DNA from: Thermoanaerobaculia bacterium
Lineage (GTDB): Bacteria > Acidobacteriota > Thermoanaerobaculia > Thermoanaerobaculales > Sulfomarinibacteraceae
Reading direction: 5' to 3'
DNA: 64,000 nt
Assembly: GCA_027061805.1 (NCBI GenBank)
Contig: JAMOWA010000047.1
Location: 62,001 to 126,000, forward strand
Shown here: one piece after another, positions 42,741 through 50,859 of the stretch
Position numbering within the stretch: the stretch's first letter is position 1
Layout of the letters: every line of letters begins with the position of its first letter
The notes under the pieces: generated by a model
Seen by the model: only the letters and a program-made list of their open reading frames with translations
What the model was told of the DNA's origin: nothing
Database searches by the model: none
Made by a program: the position numbers and the translations under genes

Positions 42741-42748
42741 CCAGGGGC

Positions 42749-44254
42749 TCAGAACCCGAGGCCGAGGGACCAGCTGAAGATCCAGTCCCTGCGGTCCGGG
42801 CCCGCGGTCTGGCGGAGGGCGCCCAGGACGATGTTGACGCGGTCGATGGAGATCTCGAGCTCCGGTCCCACGTACGTGGCCGAGTCGGGAGCTGTCACGG
42901 GGTCGTGCCAGGTCCGGAGCGCGGTGGCCCGGAAGCCGAAGCCCATGTAGGCGTGCCGGAGGAAGCCCGAGCGGCCCACGTCGGTCCAGAGCCGGCCCCA
43001 GCCCACCGAGAACCGGCCGCCCCCGGTGCCCGCCCCGAGCTGGAGGTAGGGTCCCATGAACTCGCAGAGGAGGTGGCAGGGATCGTCCGGGAAGGCGCGG
43101 GAGGCCATCACGCCCACGGAGCCCGAGAGGGCCTGGGGGGTGGACCACCCCGCCTCCCATAGCCCCACGGCCCGGAAACGCCTGGAGGCCTCCTCGGCCT
43201 CGACCTCCGACTGGAGCCGGAGGAGCCGTTCCTCCGGAATGGGCCGGGGCGAGGGCAGCGGGGACGCGCCACCGTCCAGCGGCCGTGGGGTCCTGCCGCA
43301 GACGCTCTCCACGGAGAAGCTCAGGGGGTCGGGGATCTTCCCCTCTGCGGCCATTTCCAGGACGGCCCTCTCCGAGATGGTGAACCCGTCCCTGGCAGCG
43401 TAATCCTCCCGCCGGGCCGTGAGCCACGGGTCGTCCAGCCAGTGGCAGTAGGTCTCCACCACCGGCCGCACCTTCTTCCAGAGGCCGGGCCGGAAGACCT
43501 GGGGCTGGTAGGACTCGTCCCACTCGGGGGTCACGTAGCGCCGGAGGTCGACGGGGCGGGCGATGCGCCAGCCCTCCTCGGAGTGCTCGAGGGCGGGGGA
43601 CGGACCCTCGCAGAGGTCGCGGTAGAACAGCATGCCCTGGACGTCGGACTCCAGGTCGGAGAGGGAGAGCACGCCCGAGGTGCGGTATCCCAGGAGGAGG
43701 TACCGTTCGCTCTTCAGCCCCGTGGCCACCGCCCTCTCCACGGCCTCCTCCGGTGAGGCACCCTTCGCGAGCTCCGTGTGGTAGTCGGTGTGGAGCTGCC
43801 AGCCCACGGAGACGAAGTGGGAGAGCTTGTCGGTTCCGATCAGCACGCCGCCCACCTGGATCGTTGGTGTGAACGGCATCCACAACGTGATGTTCAGGGC
43901 GGGCCGGTTCCGGTAGAGGAACTCCGAGGGATAGGCGAGCTCCTCCTCCGCCGTCCCGGGGTACCGGTCCACGAGCGAGCTTGAGGAGGCCCAGACCTCG
44001 GGGGGGTGGATGATGAACAGGAAGCGGAGGCGCGCCTGGTAGCGGGCCGTGACGTCGGCGCACCGGGCCGGTTCGCCGGCCTCGTCGATGGCTGCCTGGA
44101 GCTCCCGGTTGAACCACGCGTTCAGGACGGGTGCCGAGTCGCGGAGGTCCCTGCCCCAGGTGATGTACTGGTCGGTCTCCAGCGCCCCCACGGGCAGGAC
44201 GGCGGCCAGCATGGCCAGCACGAGGCCCGGGAGGGCCGGCCGGTGGTGCGTCAT
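42749..44254 (-). CDS. Exported protein of unknown function, probable outer-membrane
   Basis: 501 aa. A signal peptide (LVLAMLAAVLPVGA) is followed by a mixed region. The central part has TDKLSHFVSVGWQLHTDYH near 145, then LLLGYRTSGVLSLSDLESD, which recalls membrane-associated HxxxxD-type enzymes but matches nothing I can name. The last ~110 residues alternate short strands and end in an aromatic (SWSLGLGF), like a beta-barrel. It is the second gene after the barrel-like protein at 44277, 22 bases apart. Function unknown. Confidence 0.8.
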   Translation of the reverse strand: MTHHRPALPGLVLAMLAAVLPVGALETDQYITWGRDLRDSAPVLNAWFNRELQAAIDEAGEPARCADVTARYQARLRFLFIIHPPEVWASSSSLVDRYPGTAEEELAYPSEFLYRNRPALNITLWMPFTPTIQVGGVLIGTDKLSHFVSVGWQLHTDYHTELAKGASPEEAVERAVATGLKSERYLLLGYRTSGVLSLSDLESDVQGMLFYRDLCEGPSPALEHSEEGWRIARPVDLRRYVTPEWDESYQPQVFRPGLWKKVRPVVETYCHWLDDPWLTARREDYAARDGFTISERAVLEMAAEGKIPDPLSFSVESVCGRTPRPLDGGASPLPSPRPIPEERLLRLQSEVEAEEASRRFRAVGLWEAGWSTPQALSGSVGVMASRAFPDDPCHLLCEFMGPYLQLGAGTGGGRFSVGWGRLWTDVGRSGFLRHAYMGFGFRATALRTWHDPVTAPDSATYVGPELEISIDRVNIVLGALRQTAGPDRRDWIFSWSLGLGF

Positions 44255-44276
44255 CCGGGGTGCCTCGAGGGGGTCC

Positions 44277-45056
44277 TCAGAAGCGGTACGCCAGGGAGGC
44301 CAGGATGTGCGTGCGTCCGATGGCTCCGATCTCCACGGTTCCCACCCAGTGCGTGCCCATCCCCAGGGAGGCGCCCAGGAGAGCGTTCCACGGGTTCCTG
44401 GCCTCGAGCCTGGCCTCGAAGGGGATCTCCCCGACGTACGGAATGGTGAAGACGCCCGTGTCGGTCTCGTCCACGGACTGGTACATGGTGCCGACCCACA
44501 CGGCGCCCTTCTCGAAGGTCAGGCCAAGCTTGAGCGTGGTGACCCAGGCCTTGATATCGGTGGTGGAGACGTCAAGGTCGGTGCTGGTGTACTCGTAGGT
44601 GAGCGAGCTGAAGTACCGATCCCACCCGCCGGCCAGGGTGAAGCCGAGGCCGTAGACCGTGCCGTCGTAGTTGATCTTGACGTGGTCCAGGGGAATGGGA
44701 AGGCCGAGCTCGAGGGTGGAGAGGTTCACGTCGGTGTATCCGTCGATGGTGCCGAGGAAGCCGAAGATGTCGAGGAAGGGCAGCACCCAGTAGTCGATCT
44801 GGGCGTGGACCGTCTGGGTGGAGTTGTCCACGTCGAGCCCGTTGACCTCGCTGGGCTCGATGCCCGGGAACTCGAAGCTGAGGCTGGAGATGTCGTACTT
44901 CTGATCCTGGTTGTAGTACACCACGGAGATCCCCAGCCTGGGCGGGAGGTTCAGGCCGGCGTTGTCGTCGGGGGCGGCCGACTGGGCACCTGCGGGCAGG
45001 GAGAGCCCGGCCGTGAGCGTCGTGAGGAGCATGATCTTCACCATGGATCTGAGCAT
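44277..45056 (-). CDS. Putative outer-membrane beta-barrel protein
   Basis: 259 aa with a signal peptide (LLTTLTAGLSLPAGAQ). The mature protein is made of alternating amphipathic strands (VYGLGFTLAGGWDRYFSSL, HWVGTVEIGAIGRTHIL) and ends in a terminal phenylalanine (ASLAYRF), the usual signal for barrel insertion. No pore family is recognised. ATG 45056 has GGGAG about 8 bases upstream. It is followed by the gene at 42749, likely one operon of two envelope proteins. Confidence 0.78.
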   Translation of the reverse strand: MLRSMVKIMLLTTLTAGLSLPAGAQSAAPDDNAGLNLPPRLGISVVYYNQDQKYDISSLSFEFPGIEPSEVNGLDVDNSTQTVHAQIDYWVLPFLDIFGFLGTIDGYTDVNLSTLELGLPIPLDHVKINYDGTVYGLGFTLAGGWDRYFSSLTYEYTSTDLDVSTTDIKAWVTTLKLGLTFEKGAVWVGTMYQSVDETDTGVFTIPYVGEIPFEARLEARNPWNALLGASLGMGTHWVGTVEIGAIGRTHILASLAYRF

Positions 45057-45544
45057 ACGAGAACTCCCTTCGTGGATCCGCTGAGGTCGAGCCCGGATGG
45101 GGTGGTTCAGCGGTGGTGTGGTGGGGGATTCTACACCAGCGAGAATGTTCTTCCTGCATCCAGGCAAGGCGAGTGGTGGAGTGGAGCGGCGGGCGCCACC
45201 GTCCGGTGGCACCCGCCCGGATCCCGATCGAGCCGATGGCAGCAGTCCTGGATCCAGGTGGATTCTCGTGACATCGGCCCCGACCCGCCGGGAAACATGA
45301 ACCACGAATTCAGGAGACCGGTCAGAAGGCACCATTGATCGAAAATCACGTCCGGTGCCGCGCCGGACCAATGGGTGCGTTCCGCTGGAGGGTCCTGTGC
45401 GAGGCCTGGCTGGCCCCGAAGAGTCTCCTCGGGTTGTCCACGATCATTGCGTCCACGTCGGAGACGGGGATGCCGATGTTCCCGAGTCTGGGGGCGTCCG
45501 GCGGTTCCTGTCCGTGGCCCCGGGGCCTTTCCGGCCTTCCGGCG
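45057..45544. other. Gene-free gap with repeat family A
   Basis: About 490 bases. No ORF with the local codon pattern was found. Family A copy 2 (45244-45322) occupies the middle. The rest is unremarkable GC-rich sequence. Confidence 0.7.
45244..45322 (+). repeat. Dispersed repeat family A, copy 2
   Basis: Nearly collinear with copy 3: AGTCCTGGATCCAGGTGGAT, then TCGTGACATCGG, CCCGCCGGGAAACATGAACC and ACGAATTC. It lies 190 bases upstream of the barrel gene start at 45056 (minus strand). Confidence 0.78.
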
Positions 45545-46609
45545 TCACGGGCTTCCGTGGGCGATGGCGTGGCGGGCCGCGCCCTCGAGGATCTGGACCG
45601 CCATGCCCAGCCTCCCGAAGCGCGGGTCCTTCGTCTGGCCGTGGAAGAAGCGGTAGTAGATCTGCTGGGCGATGCCCGCCAGCCGGAACAGGCCGTACAC
45701 GTGGTAGAAGGTGAAGTCGTCCACCTCGAGCCCGGCGCCCTGGAGGTACCGGTCCACCACCTCGCGCCGGGTGAGGGCGCCGGGAAGGGTGGTGGGGACC
45801 AGGCGGATGGCCTGGAGCTCCGGGGGATCGTCGGCCTGGACCCAGTAGGCCAGGGACGCGCCCAGGTCCATGAGCGGGTCCCCGATGGTGGCCATCTCCC
45901 AGTCCAGGATGCCGATGATCCGGAGCGGGTCTCCGGGGTCCAGCACCACGTTGTCGAAGCGGTAGTCGTTGTGGATGACGGCGGCGCCCCGTTCCGGGGG
46001 GCGGTTCGCCGCGAGCCAGGCCATCACCTCCTCGAAGTCGGGGACGTCCGGGGTCCGGGCGGCCCGGTACCGCTGGCTCCACCCCGTGATCTGCCGCTCC
46101 ACGTAGCCCTCCGGGTGGCCGAAGTCCTCCAGGCCGATGGCACGGTGGTCCAGGGCGTGCAGCTCGCGGTGCACGTCCACCAGCCGGCAGCAGAGCGCCC
46201 GCATGGTTTCGGGGGCGAGCTCCAGGCCCTCGGGGAGGTCGCGGCGGAGGATGAGGCCGCGGATCCGGCGCATGAGGAAGAAGGGCGCCCCCAGCACCGA
46301 GGTGTCGTCACAGAAGGCCACCGGCTCCGGGGCGTGGGGGAAGTGCCCGGCGAGGGCGGAGAGGACCTGCCACTCCCGGTGCATGTCGTGCCCGCTCTTC
46401 GGCTTCTTCCCGAAGGGCGGGCGGCGGAGCACCAGCTCGTGGTCTCCGACGCGGAGCAGGTAGGTGAGGTTGGAGTGCCCCGCGGGGAACTGGCTGACCT
46501 CCACCGGTCCGGCGAGCTCCGGACGGACGCGGCCCAGCCAGCCGGCCAGGGCTTCGGTGTCCGGCTCCTCTCCGGGCCGTGGCGGCCTGGTCGGGTCATC
46601 GAAAGACAT
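45545..46609 (-). CDS. APH-family phosphotransferase (ACAD10/11 kinase-like)
   Basis: 354 aa. Aminoglycoside-phosphotransferase fold: FPAGHSNLTYLLRVG (nucleotide loop), LVLRRPP (Lys), the Brenner motif VIHNDYRFDNVVLDP near residue 205, and IIGILDWEMATIGDPLMDLG (metal-binding DWE). The same domain is fused to an acyl-CoA dehydrogenase in eukaryotic ACAD10/ACAD11, where it phosphorylates the 4-hydroxyl of 4-hydroxyacyl-CoA. Here the dehydrogenase is encoded by the overlapping upstream gene (14 bases shared), so a joint role in 4-hydroxy-acid breakdown is likely. It is not an antibiotic-resistance gene by context. Confidence 0.92.
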   Translation of the reverse strand: MSFDDPTRPPRPGEEPDTEALAGWLGRVRPELAGPVEVSQFPAGHSNLTYLLRVGDHELVLRRPPFGKKPKSGHDMHREWQVLSALAGHFPHAPEPVAFCDDTSVLGAPFFLMRRIRGLILRRDLPEGLELAPETMRALCCRLVDVHRELHALDHRAIGLEDFGHPEGYVERQITGWSQRYRAARTPDVPDFEEVMAWLAANRPPERGAAVIHNDYRFDNVVLDPGDPLRIIGILDWEMATIGDPLMDLGASLAYWVQADDPPELQAIRLVPTTLPGALTRREVVDRYLQGAGLEVDDFTFYHVYGLFRLAGIAQQIYYRFFHGQTKDPRFGRLGMAVQILEGAARHAIAHGSP

Positions 46610-47828
46610 GGCTGCCCTCCCTGATCTCCGCCGCGCGGGCGCGGTAGGGCTTGAGGATCCTCCGGGCCAGCGAGAGCTTGTGGACCTCGTCGGCCCCGTC
46701 GTAGATGCGGGCGGCCCGCTCGTGGCGGTGGAAGTAGGCGAGGATGGTGTCGTCGGTCATGCCCAGGCCGCCGAAGACCTGGAGGGCACGGTCCACCACC
46801 TTCTGCATCACGTTGGCCACCACGAACTTGATCATGGAGATCTCCTCGCGGACCTCCTTCCACCCCAGGTGCTCGATCTTCCAGGCGGTCTGGAGGGTCA
46901 GGGCCCTGGCCGCAGCGATCTCGGCGGCGCTCTCGGCGATCCAGGCCTGGATGATCTCCCTGTCCGCGAGGACCTGGCCGGGGGCGATGGGGCGGGTCAC
47001 CGCCCGCTTGCACAGCAGGTCGAGCGCCCTCCGGCAGATCCCCAGCCACCGCATGGTGTGGTGGATGCGGCCGGGGCCCAGGCGTTCCTGGGCGATGCGG
47101 AAGCCCGCGCCGCGGGGCCCCAGCAGGTTCTCCTCGGGGACCCTGCACGAGTGGTAGAGGATCTCCGCGTGGCTGGCCCAGCCGTCGCCCGTGTGGCCCA
47201 TCACCGAGATGTTCCGCACCAGGTCGAAGCCGGGAGTGTCCGTGGGCACGATGATCATGCTCGCCCGCTGGTGGGGCGGGGCCTCGGGGTCGGTGACGGC
47301 CATGACGATGGCGAAGGCCGCGCCGTCCGCCGACGTGGTGTACCACTTCTGCCCGTTGATGACCCACTGACCGTCCTCGAGCACCGCGGTGGTGTCCATC
47401 ATCACGGGGTTCGAACCGGGGAGCTCCACCTCCGTCATGGAGAAGCAGCTCCGGATCTCACCGCGGACCAGCGGCCCCAGCCAGCGTTCCTTCTGCTCCG
47501 GCGTTCCATGATCGTGGAGGATCTCGATGTTCCCGGCGTCGGGGGCGTGGCAGCCGAAGACGTAGTGCCCCAGGGGGCTCCTGCCCAGCACCTCCGAGAC
47601 CAGGGCGAAGTCGGTGAGGGGCAGGCCCATGCCCCCGTACTCCTTCGGCTGGGCGGGGCCCCAGAGGCCCATCTGCCTGACCCTGGCCCTGAGCCTGTCG
47701 ATCTGCGGCTCGATCTCGGAGAAGTTCTTCGTGAGGAACGCGGGCTCCAGGGGAATCACCTCCTCCTGGACGAACCGCTCCATGAGGTCGAGCATGACCT
47801 GCGTTTCTTCGTTCACGGTGAAATCCAT
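46596..47828 (-). CDS. Acyl-CoA dehydrogenase (ACAD11-like)
   Basis: 410 aa. FAD-dependent acyl-CoA dehydrogenase: CFSMTEVELPGSNP (flavin-binding region), WYTTSADGAAFAIVM, LQVFGGLGMTDDT, and the C-terminal IYDGADEVHKLSLARRI. The order and the terminal GADEVH signature fit the ACAD10/11 group more than short-chain enzymes. It overlaps the kinase gene by 14 bases and follows the TetR gene on the same strand. Predicted reaction: removal of phosphate or oxidation of a 4-phospho-acyl-CoA after the kinase acts. Confidence 0.93.
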   Translation of the reverse strand: MDFTVNEETQVMLDLMERFVQEEVIPLEPAFLTKNFSEIEPQIDRLRARVRQMGLWGPAQPKEYGGMGLPLTDFALVSEVLGRSPLGHYVFGCHAPDAGNIEILHDHGTPEQKERWLGPLVRGEIRSCFSMTEVELPGSNPVMMDTTAVLEDGQWVINGQKWYTTSADGAAFAIVMAVTDPEAPPHQRASMIIVPTDTPGFDLVRNISVMGHTGDGWASHAEILYHSCRVPEENLLGPRGAGFRIAQERLGPGRIHHTMRWLGICRRALDLLCKRAVTRPIAPGQVLADREIIQAWIAESAAEIAAARALTLQTAWKIEHLGWKEVREEISMIKFVVANVMQKVVDRALQVFGGLGMTDDTILAYFHRHERAARIYDGADEVHKLSLARRILKPYRARAAEIREGSHVFR

Positions 47829-48023
47829 GGTGGCCTCCCGGTGCCGTGGTGCTGACTTTACTCACCGGTATAGTCACCCGGAGGGGAATCGGCTGTCAAG
47901 GAGGCCCGGTGGCTCCTGCTGCTGGTTCGTGGATCTGGCACGGCCGGAAGAATGGACGGCACACCGGCACCGGGCCCGGCGTCCGGGCGGCGATACTTTA
48001 CCGGCGGGTCCGATACTGGGGCT

Positions 48024-48635
48024 TCAGGCCTCCATGGCTTCCCGGTGGCCGTCCGGGATCGCCGAGGCCAGGGCCATCCGGGTCACCATCACCGCGACGG
48101 CGGCACCCTCGAGAGGCCCCTCGGCCCGGTACCAGAAGGAGAGCCAGGCCACCATGCCCATGAGGGTGTGGGCGGCCACTGTGGGGTCGGTCCCGGGCCG
48201 GAGGCCTCCCTCGGCCGCCAGCTGCTCCAGCGTGGTCTGGATGAGGCGGCGGTACGAGCGGAGGCGCTGGACCACCACCCGGCGGTCCTCCGGCTCCAGC
48301 GAGCCGAGCTCGGTGGTGATGAGGAGGGTGAAGGCACGGTCCCTCTCCCGGGTGATCAGCCAGGCGTGGGTGTGCAGGATGGCCCGGAGCTTCTCCAGGG
48401 GGGTGGTGGCCTGGGCCATGGCGGCGAAGGTCTCCCGCTCCAGCTCGTCCATGGCGAAGGTCATCACGGCGAAGAGCAGCTCGGTCTTGCTCCGGAAGTG
48501 GTAGTAGAGGCCCGGCTTGGTGAGTCCGGCCTCCCGGGAGATCTCGTCCATGGAGGCGCGGTCGTAGCCGCGTTCGAGCAGGACCCGGGCCGCGCTCCGG
48601 AGAATCAGGGCCCGGCGGTCGTCGTGTGGGGACAT
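48024..48635 (-). CDS. TetR-family transcriptional regulator
   Basis: 203 aa. The N-terminal helix-turn-helix (ILRSAARVLLERGYDRASMD, then GLTKPGLYYHFRSKTELL) is a textbook TetR DNA-binding domain. The C-terminal helical domain would bind the effector, plausibly an acyl-CoA. ATG 48635 has GGGAGGGTGAG just upstream; longer in-frame starts are rejected. It lies 195 bases before the acyl-CoA dehydrogenase on the same strand and probably represses that operon. Confidence 0.95.
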   Translation of the reverse strand: MSPHDDRRALILRSAARVLLERGYDRASMDEISREAGLTKPGLYYHFRSKTELLFAVMTFAMDELERETFAAMAQATTPLEKLRAILHTHAWLITRERDRAFTLLITTELGSLEPEDRRVVVQRLRSYRRLIQTTLEQLAAEGGLRPGTDPTVAAHTLMGMVAWLSFWYRAEGPLEGAAVAVMVTRMALASAIPDGHREAMEA

Positions 48636-48794
48636 CTCACCCTCCCAGGTGGCCCGGGGGCCGCCGGGGCTCATCCTAGCATCCGCGGGGCCCCGGCCCG
48701 GTTCCGGCCCGGGCGGGAGAACGCGGACCTGCGGGGTTCTGGGGCGGGCCGGCCTGGGGTACCATCGGAGCATGGAACCGGAGCACGATCCACC

Positions 48795-50054
48795 ATGAGC
48801 CGCCGTTCACCGGCCCGGTTCGTCCTGATCGTCGTGGTGATCGCCGCGGCAGCGGTGCGCCTGTTCACCGCTGGGGTCCAGATGGCCTGGAGGCCGCTGG
48901 CGGACGCCCTCGCCGCCGACCCGGCGGCAGCGTGCGAGAGGCTGGCCTCCACACCGCTCCTCGAGCTGCCGCCGGTGGCCGTGCTGGGCCTGCGCCTCCA
49001 GACGGGTGCGCTGACCCGGGCTCCGGTGGAGTGCGCGGCGGCGGTCCTCGACCGCCTGGCCCGCCTCCAGCAGCGGTGGCTGCCGCTGATGGCCGCCGGC
49101 CACCTCAACGGGGTGCGGGCGGCGCTGGCCCGGGAGGACCTGGACGGCGCCGCGGAACGGCTCGCGGGGGCGCTGGAGCGCGACCCCACCTCGCCCTACC
49201 TCCACAGGCTGTCGGCGCTGCTCATGCTCAGCAGGGGCCGCTACGAGGAGGCCCTGGGCGAGCTCGCCTTCGCCGAGGGGCTCGCCCCGGGTTTCAGGCT
49301 TCCCAGGGTGGAGGTGCTGCCGGGCGACGCGCTGTGGGTGGAGCTCGAGGGGCTCCGGAAGAAGGCGGAGCTCTACCCGAGGAAGAGGGACGAGGCGCTG
49401 CTGGCCCTGGGGAGCAGGCTCTGGACGCTGGACCGGAAGGACGAGGCGAGGCGCACGCTGGACGAGGTGGGGAGCCGGCCCGAGGCCCGGCTCCTGCGGG
49501 CGGAGTGGGCCCTGCAGGAGGGGAGGGCGGGGGAGGCCGCGAGCCTGGCCCGCGAGGTGGCCACGCGGCGGGCGTACCCGGCGCGGCTGCGGGCACGGGC
49601 CTGGAGCACCCTGGCCAGGGCGCTGGACGCTGCGGGCGAGACGGAGGCCGCGCTGGAGGCGGCCTCGGAGGCCGTGCGCCTGGATCCCGGTTCCCCCGGA
49701 CCGTACGTGGCCATGGCGCGCGTGGCCCGCCGGAGGGGGGACCTCGAGGGGGCGCTGGCCTCCATGAGGCGGGCCTGGGGCGTGGCGCCCACGGACATCG
49801 GCGTGCTGCTGGAGATGGCGGCGACGGCCGAGGCGGCGGGCCACGGGGCCGACGCCCGGCTGGTGCTGGAGCGCGCCAACGAGCTCGCCCCGGACCGGGC
49901 CGACGTGGCGGCCCGGCTGGTGGAGCTGCTGCTCAGGCAGGGTCACCTCATGCAGGCGGCCATGGTGCTGTCCCGGGAGCTCGACCGCCATCCCACGGAC
50001 CGGCGCCTGCTGGCCCTGGCGGGGAGGCTCGGGGATCAGACCTCGTCCCGCTGA
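48795..50054 (+). CDS. TPR-repeat membrane-anchored protein
   Basis: 419 aa. One N-terminal helix (FVLIVVVIAAAAVRLFTAG) anchors it; the rest is TPR-like helical pairs (AAERLAGALERDPTSPYLHR, ALEAASEAVRLDPGSPGPYV, ARLVLERANELAPDRADVAA). It is probably a periplasmic scaffold. ATG 48795 overlaps the stop of an 8-codon ORF (MEPEHDPP, 48772-48798), which itself starts 6 bases after a TACCAT -10-like element. Its 3' end overlaps the convergent methyltransferase gene by 19 bases. Confidence 0.85.
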   Translation: MSRRSPARFVLIVVVIAAAAVRLFTAGVQMAWRPLADALAADPAAACERLASTPLLELPPVAVLGLRLQTGALTRAPVECAAAVLDRLARLQQRWLPLMAAGHLNGVRAALAREDLDGAAERLAGALERDPTSPYLHRLSALLMLSRGRYEEALGELAFAEGLAPGFRLPRVEVLPGDALWVELEGLRKKAELYPRKRDEALLALGSRLWTLDRKDEARRTLDEVGSRPEARLLRAEWALQEGRAGEAASLAREVATRRAYPARLRARAWSTLARALDAAGETEAALEAASEAVRLDPGSPGPYVAMARVARRRGDLEGALASMRRAWGVAPTDIGVLLEMAATAEAAGHGADARLVLERANELAPDRADVAARLVELLLRQGHLMQAAMVLSRELDRHPTDRRLLALAGRLGDQTSSR

Positions 50055-50773
50055 GGGGCCTCGCCCCCGGGCCGGTGGCGGGCGGCCCAGATCATCTGGC
50101 GGCACATGCCGTGGAGGATGGCCACCTCGTTGGGGGTGGCCCCCGCACGGCCCAGGAGGCGCCGGATCTTCCGGAGGATCCGCTGGGGGTTGGCGGGGTC
50201 CAGGAACCCGATCTCCAGGAGCGCCTCCTGGAGGTGGTCCATGAGGGCGGCCACGGAGGCCTCGGGGGCCGGCTCCGGGAGGCCGGGAGGCGGCGGTGCG
50301 AGCTCCATGCTCAGGTAGGCCAGGAGGATCGCCACGCTCTGGGTGAGGTTCAGGACGGGGAACTCCGGGTTCGTGGGGACCCGGACCACGAGGTCGCAGC
50401 GGTCCAGGTCCTCGCGGGACAGGCCGCGGGTCTCGTTGCCGAAGACCAGGGCGAGGCCGCGGGGGTCCCGCCGGGAGAGCCACGCCACGGCGTCCCGGGG
50501 CGGGACCACGGGGAGGTTGTCCCGGCCCCTGCCCGAGGCGGTCCCCACCAGGGTGTGGTAGGGCGCGGCGGCCGCCTCGAGGTCCGGGTGGACGCGGATC
50601 TCGAGGTGCCGCTCCGCGCCGCAGGCCCACCGGCCCACCTCGGGGTCTCCGGGGTCCGGGCCGGGCTCCACCAGCTCCACCCGCGGCACTCCGAAGTTGG
50701 CGGCCACCCGCAGCACCGAGCCGAGGTTGCCGGGGGAGGAGGGGCGGACGAGGATCACGGCGTCACAGGGCAT
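50036..50773 (-). CDS. TrmJ-like tRNA/rRNA 2'-O-methyltransferase (SpoU family)
   Basis: 245 aa. SpoU/TrmH signatures: motif 1 LVRPSSPGNLGSVLRVAANF, motif 2 LALVFGNETRGLSREDL, motif 3 PTNPEFPVLNLTQSVAILL. It is a knotted SAM-dependent 2'-O-ribose methylase, most like TrmJ acting on tRNA position 32. ATG 50773 is preferred over the adjacent GTG 50776. A TACTAT -10-like hexamer (50782-50787, minus) ends 8 bases upstream, so the message may be leaderless. Confidence 0.92.
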   Translation of the reverse strand: MPCDAVILVRPSSPGNLGSVLRVAANFGVPRVELVEPGPDPGDPEVGRWACGAERHLEIRVHPDLEAAAAPYHTLVGTASGRGRDNLPVVPPRDAVAWLSRRDPRGLALVFGNETRGLSREDLDRCDLVVRVPTNPEFPVLNLTQSVAILLAYLSMELAPPPPGLPEPAPEASVAALMDHLQEALLEIGFLDPANPQRILRKIRRLLGRAGATPNEVAILHGMCRQMIWAARHRPGGEAPQRDEV

Positions 50774-50859
50774 CACGGGGTATAGTAGCGGCGAAGACCC
50801 CGGAATGCAGCAGTCCGCCGGCCGTATCTGGTGATGAACCCTGCAAGGAGGGAGCCTCC

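Larger units (their letters stand above)
42306..42748. other. Gene-free gap carrying dispersed repeats A and B
   Basis: About 440 bases between convergent genes. I see no supported ORF. It contains one copy of repeat family A (42371-42447) and one of family B (42656-42740), listed separately. No tRNA-like fold or strong terminator was found by eye. Confidence 0.7.

Noticed and set aside
42306-42748. Possible tRNA or riboswitch in the gap
   Set aside because: No acceptor-stem pairing, GTTC loop or known riboswitch core was found; the content is repeat families A and B.
45545-46609. Phosphotransferase as aminoglycoside resistance
   Set aside because: Overlap with an acyl-CoA dehydrogenase and TetR context fits acyl-CoA metabolism instead.
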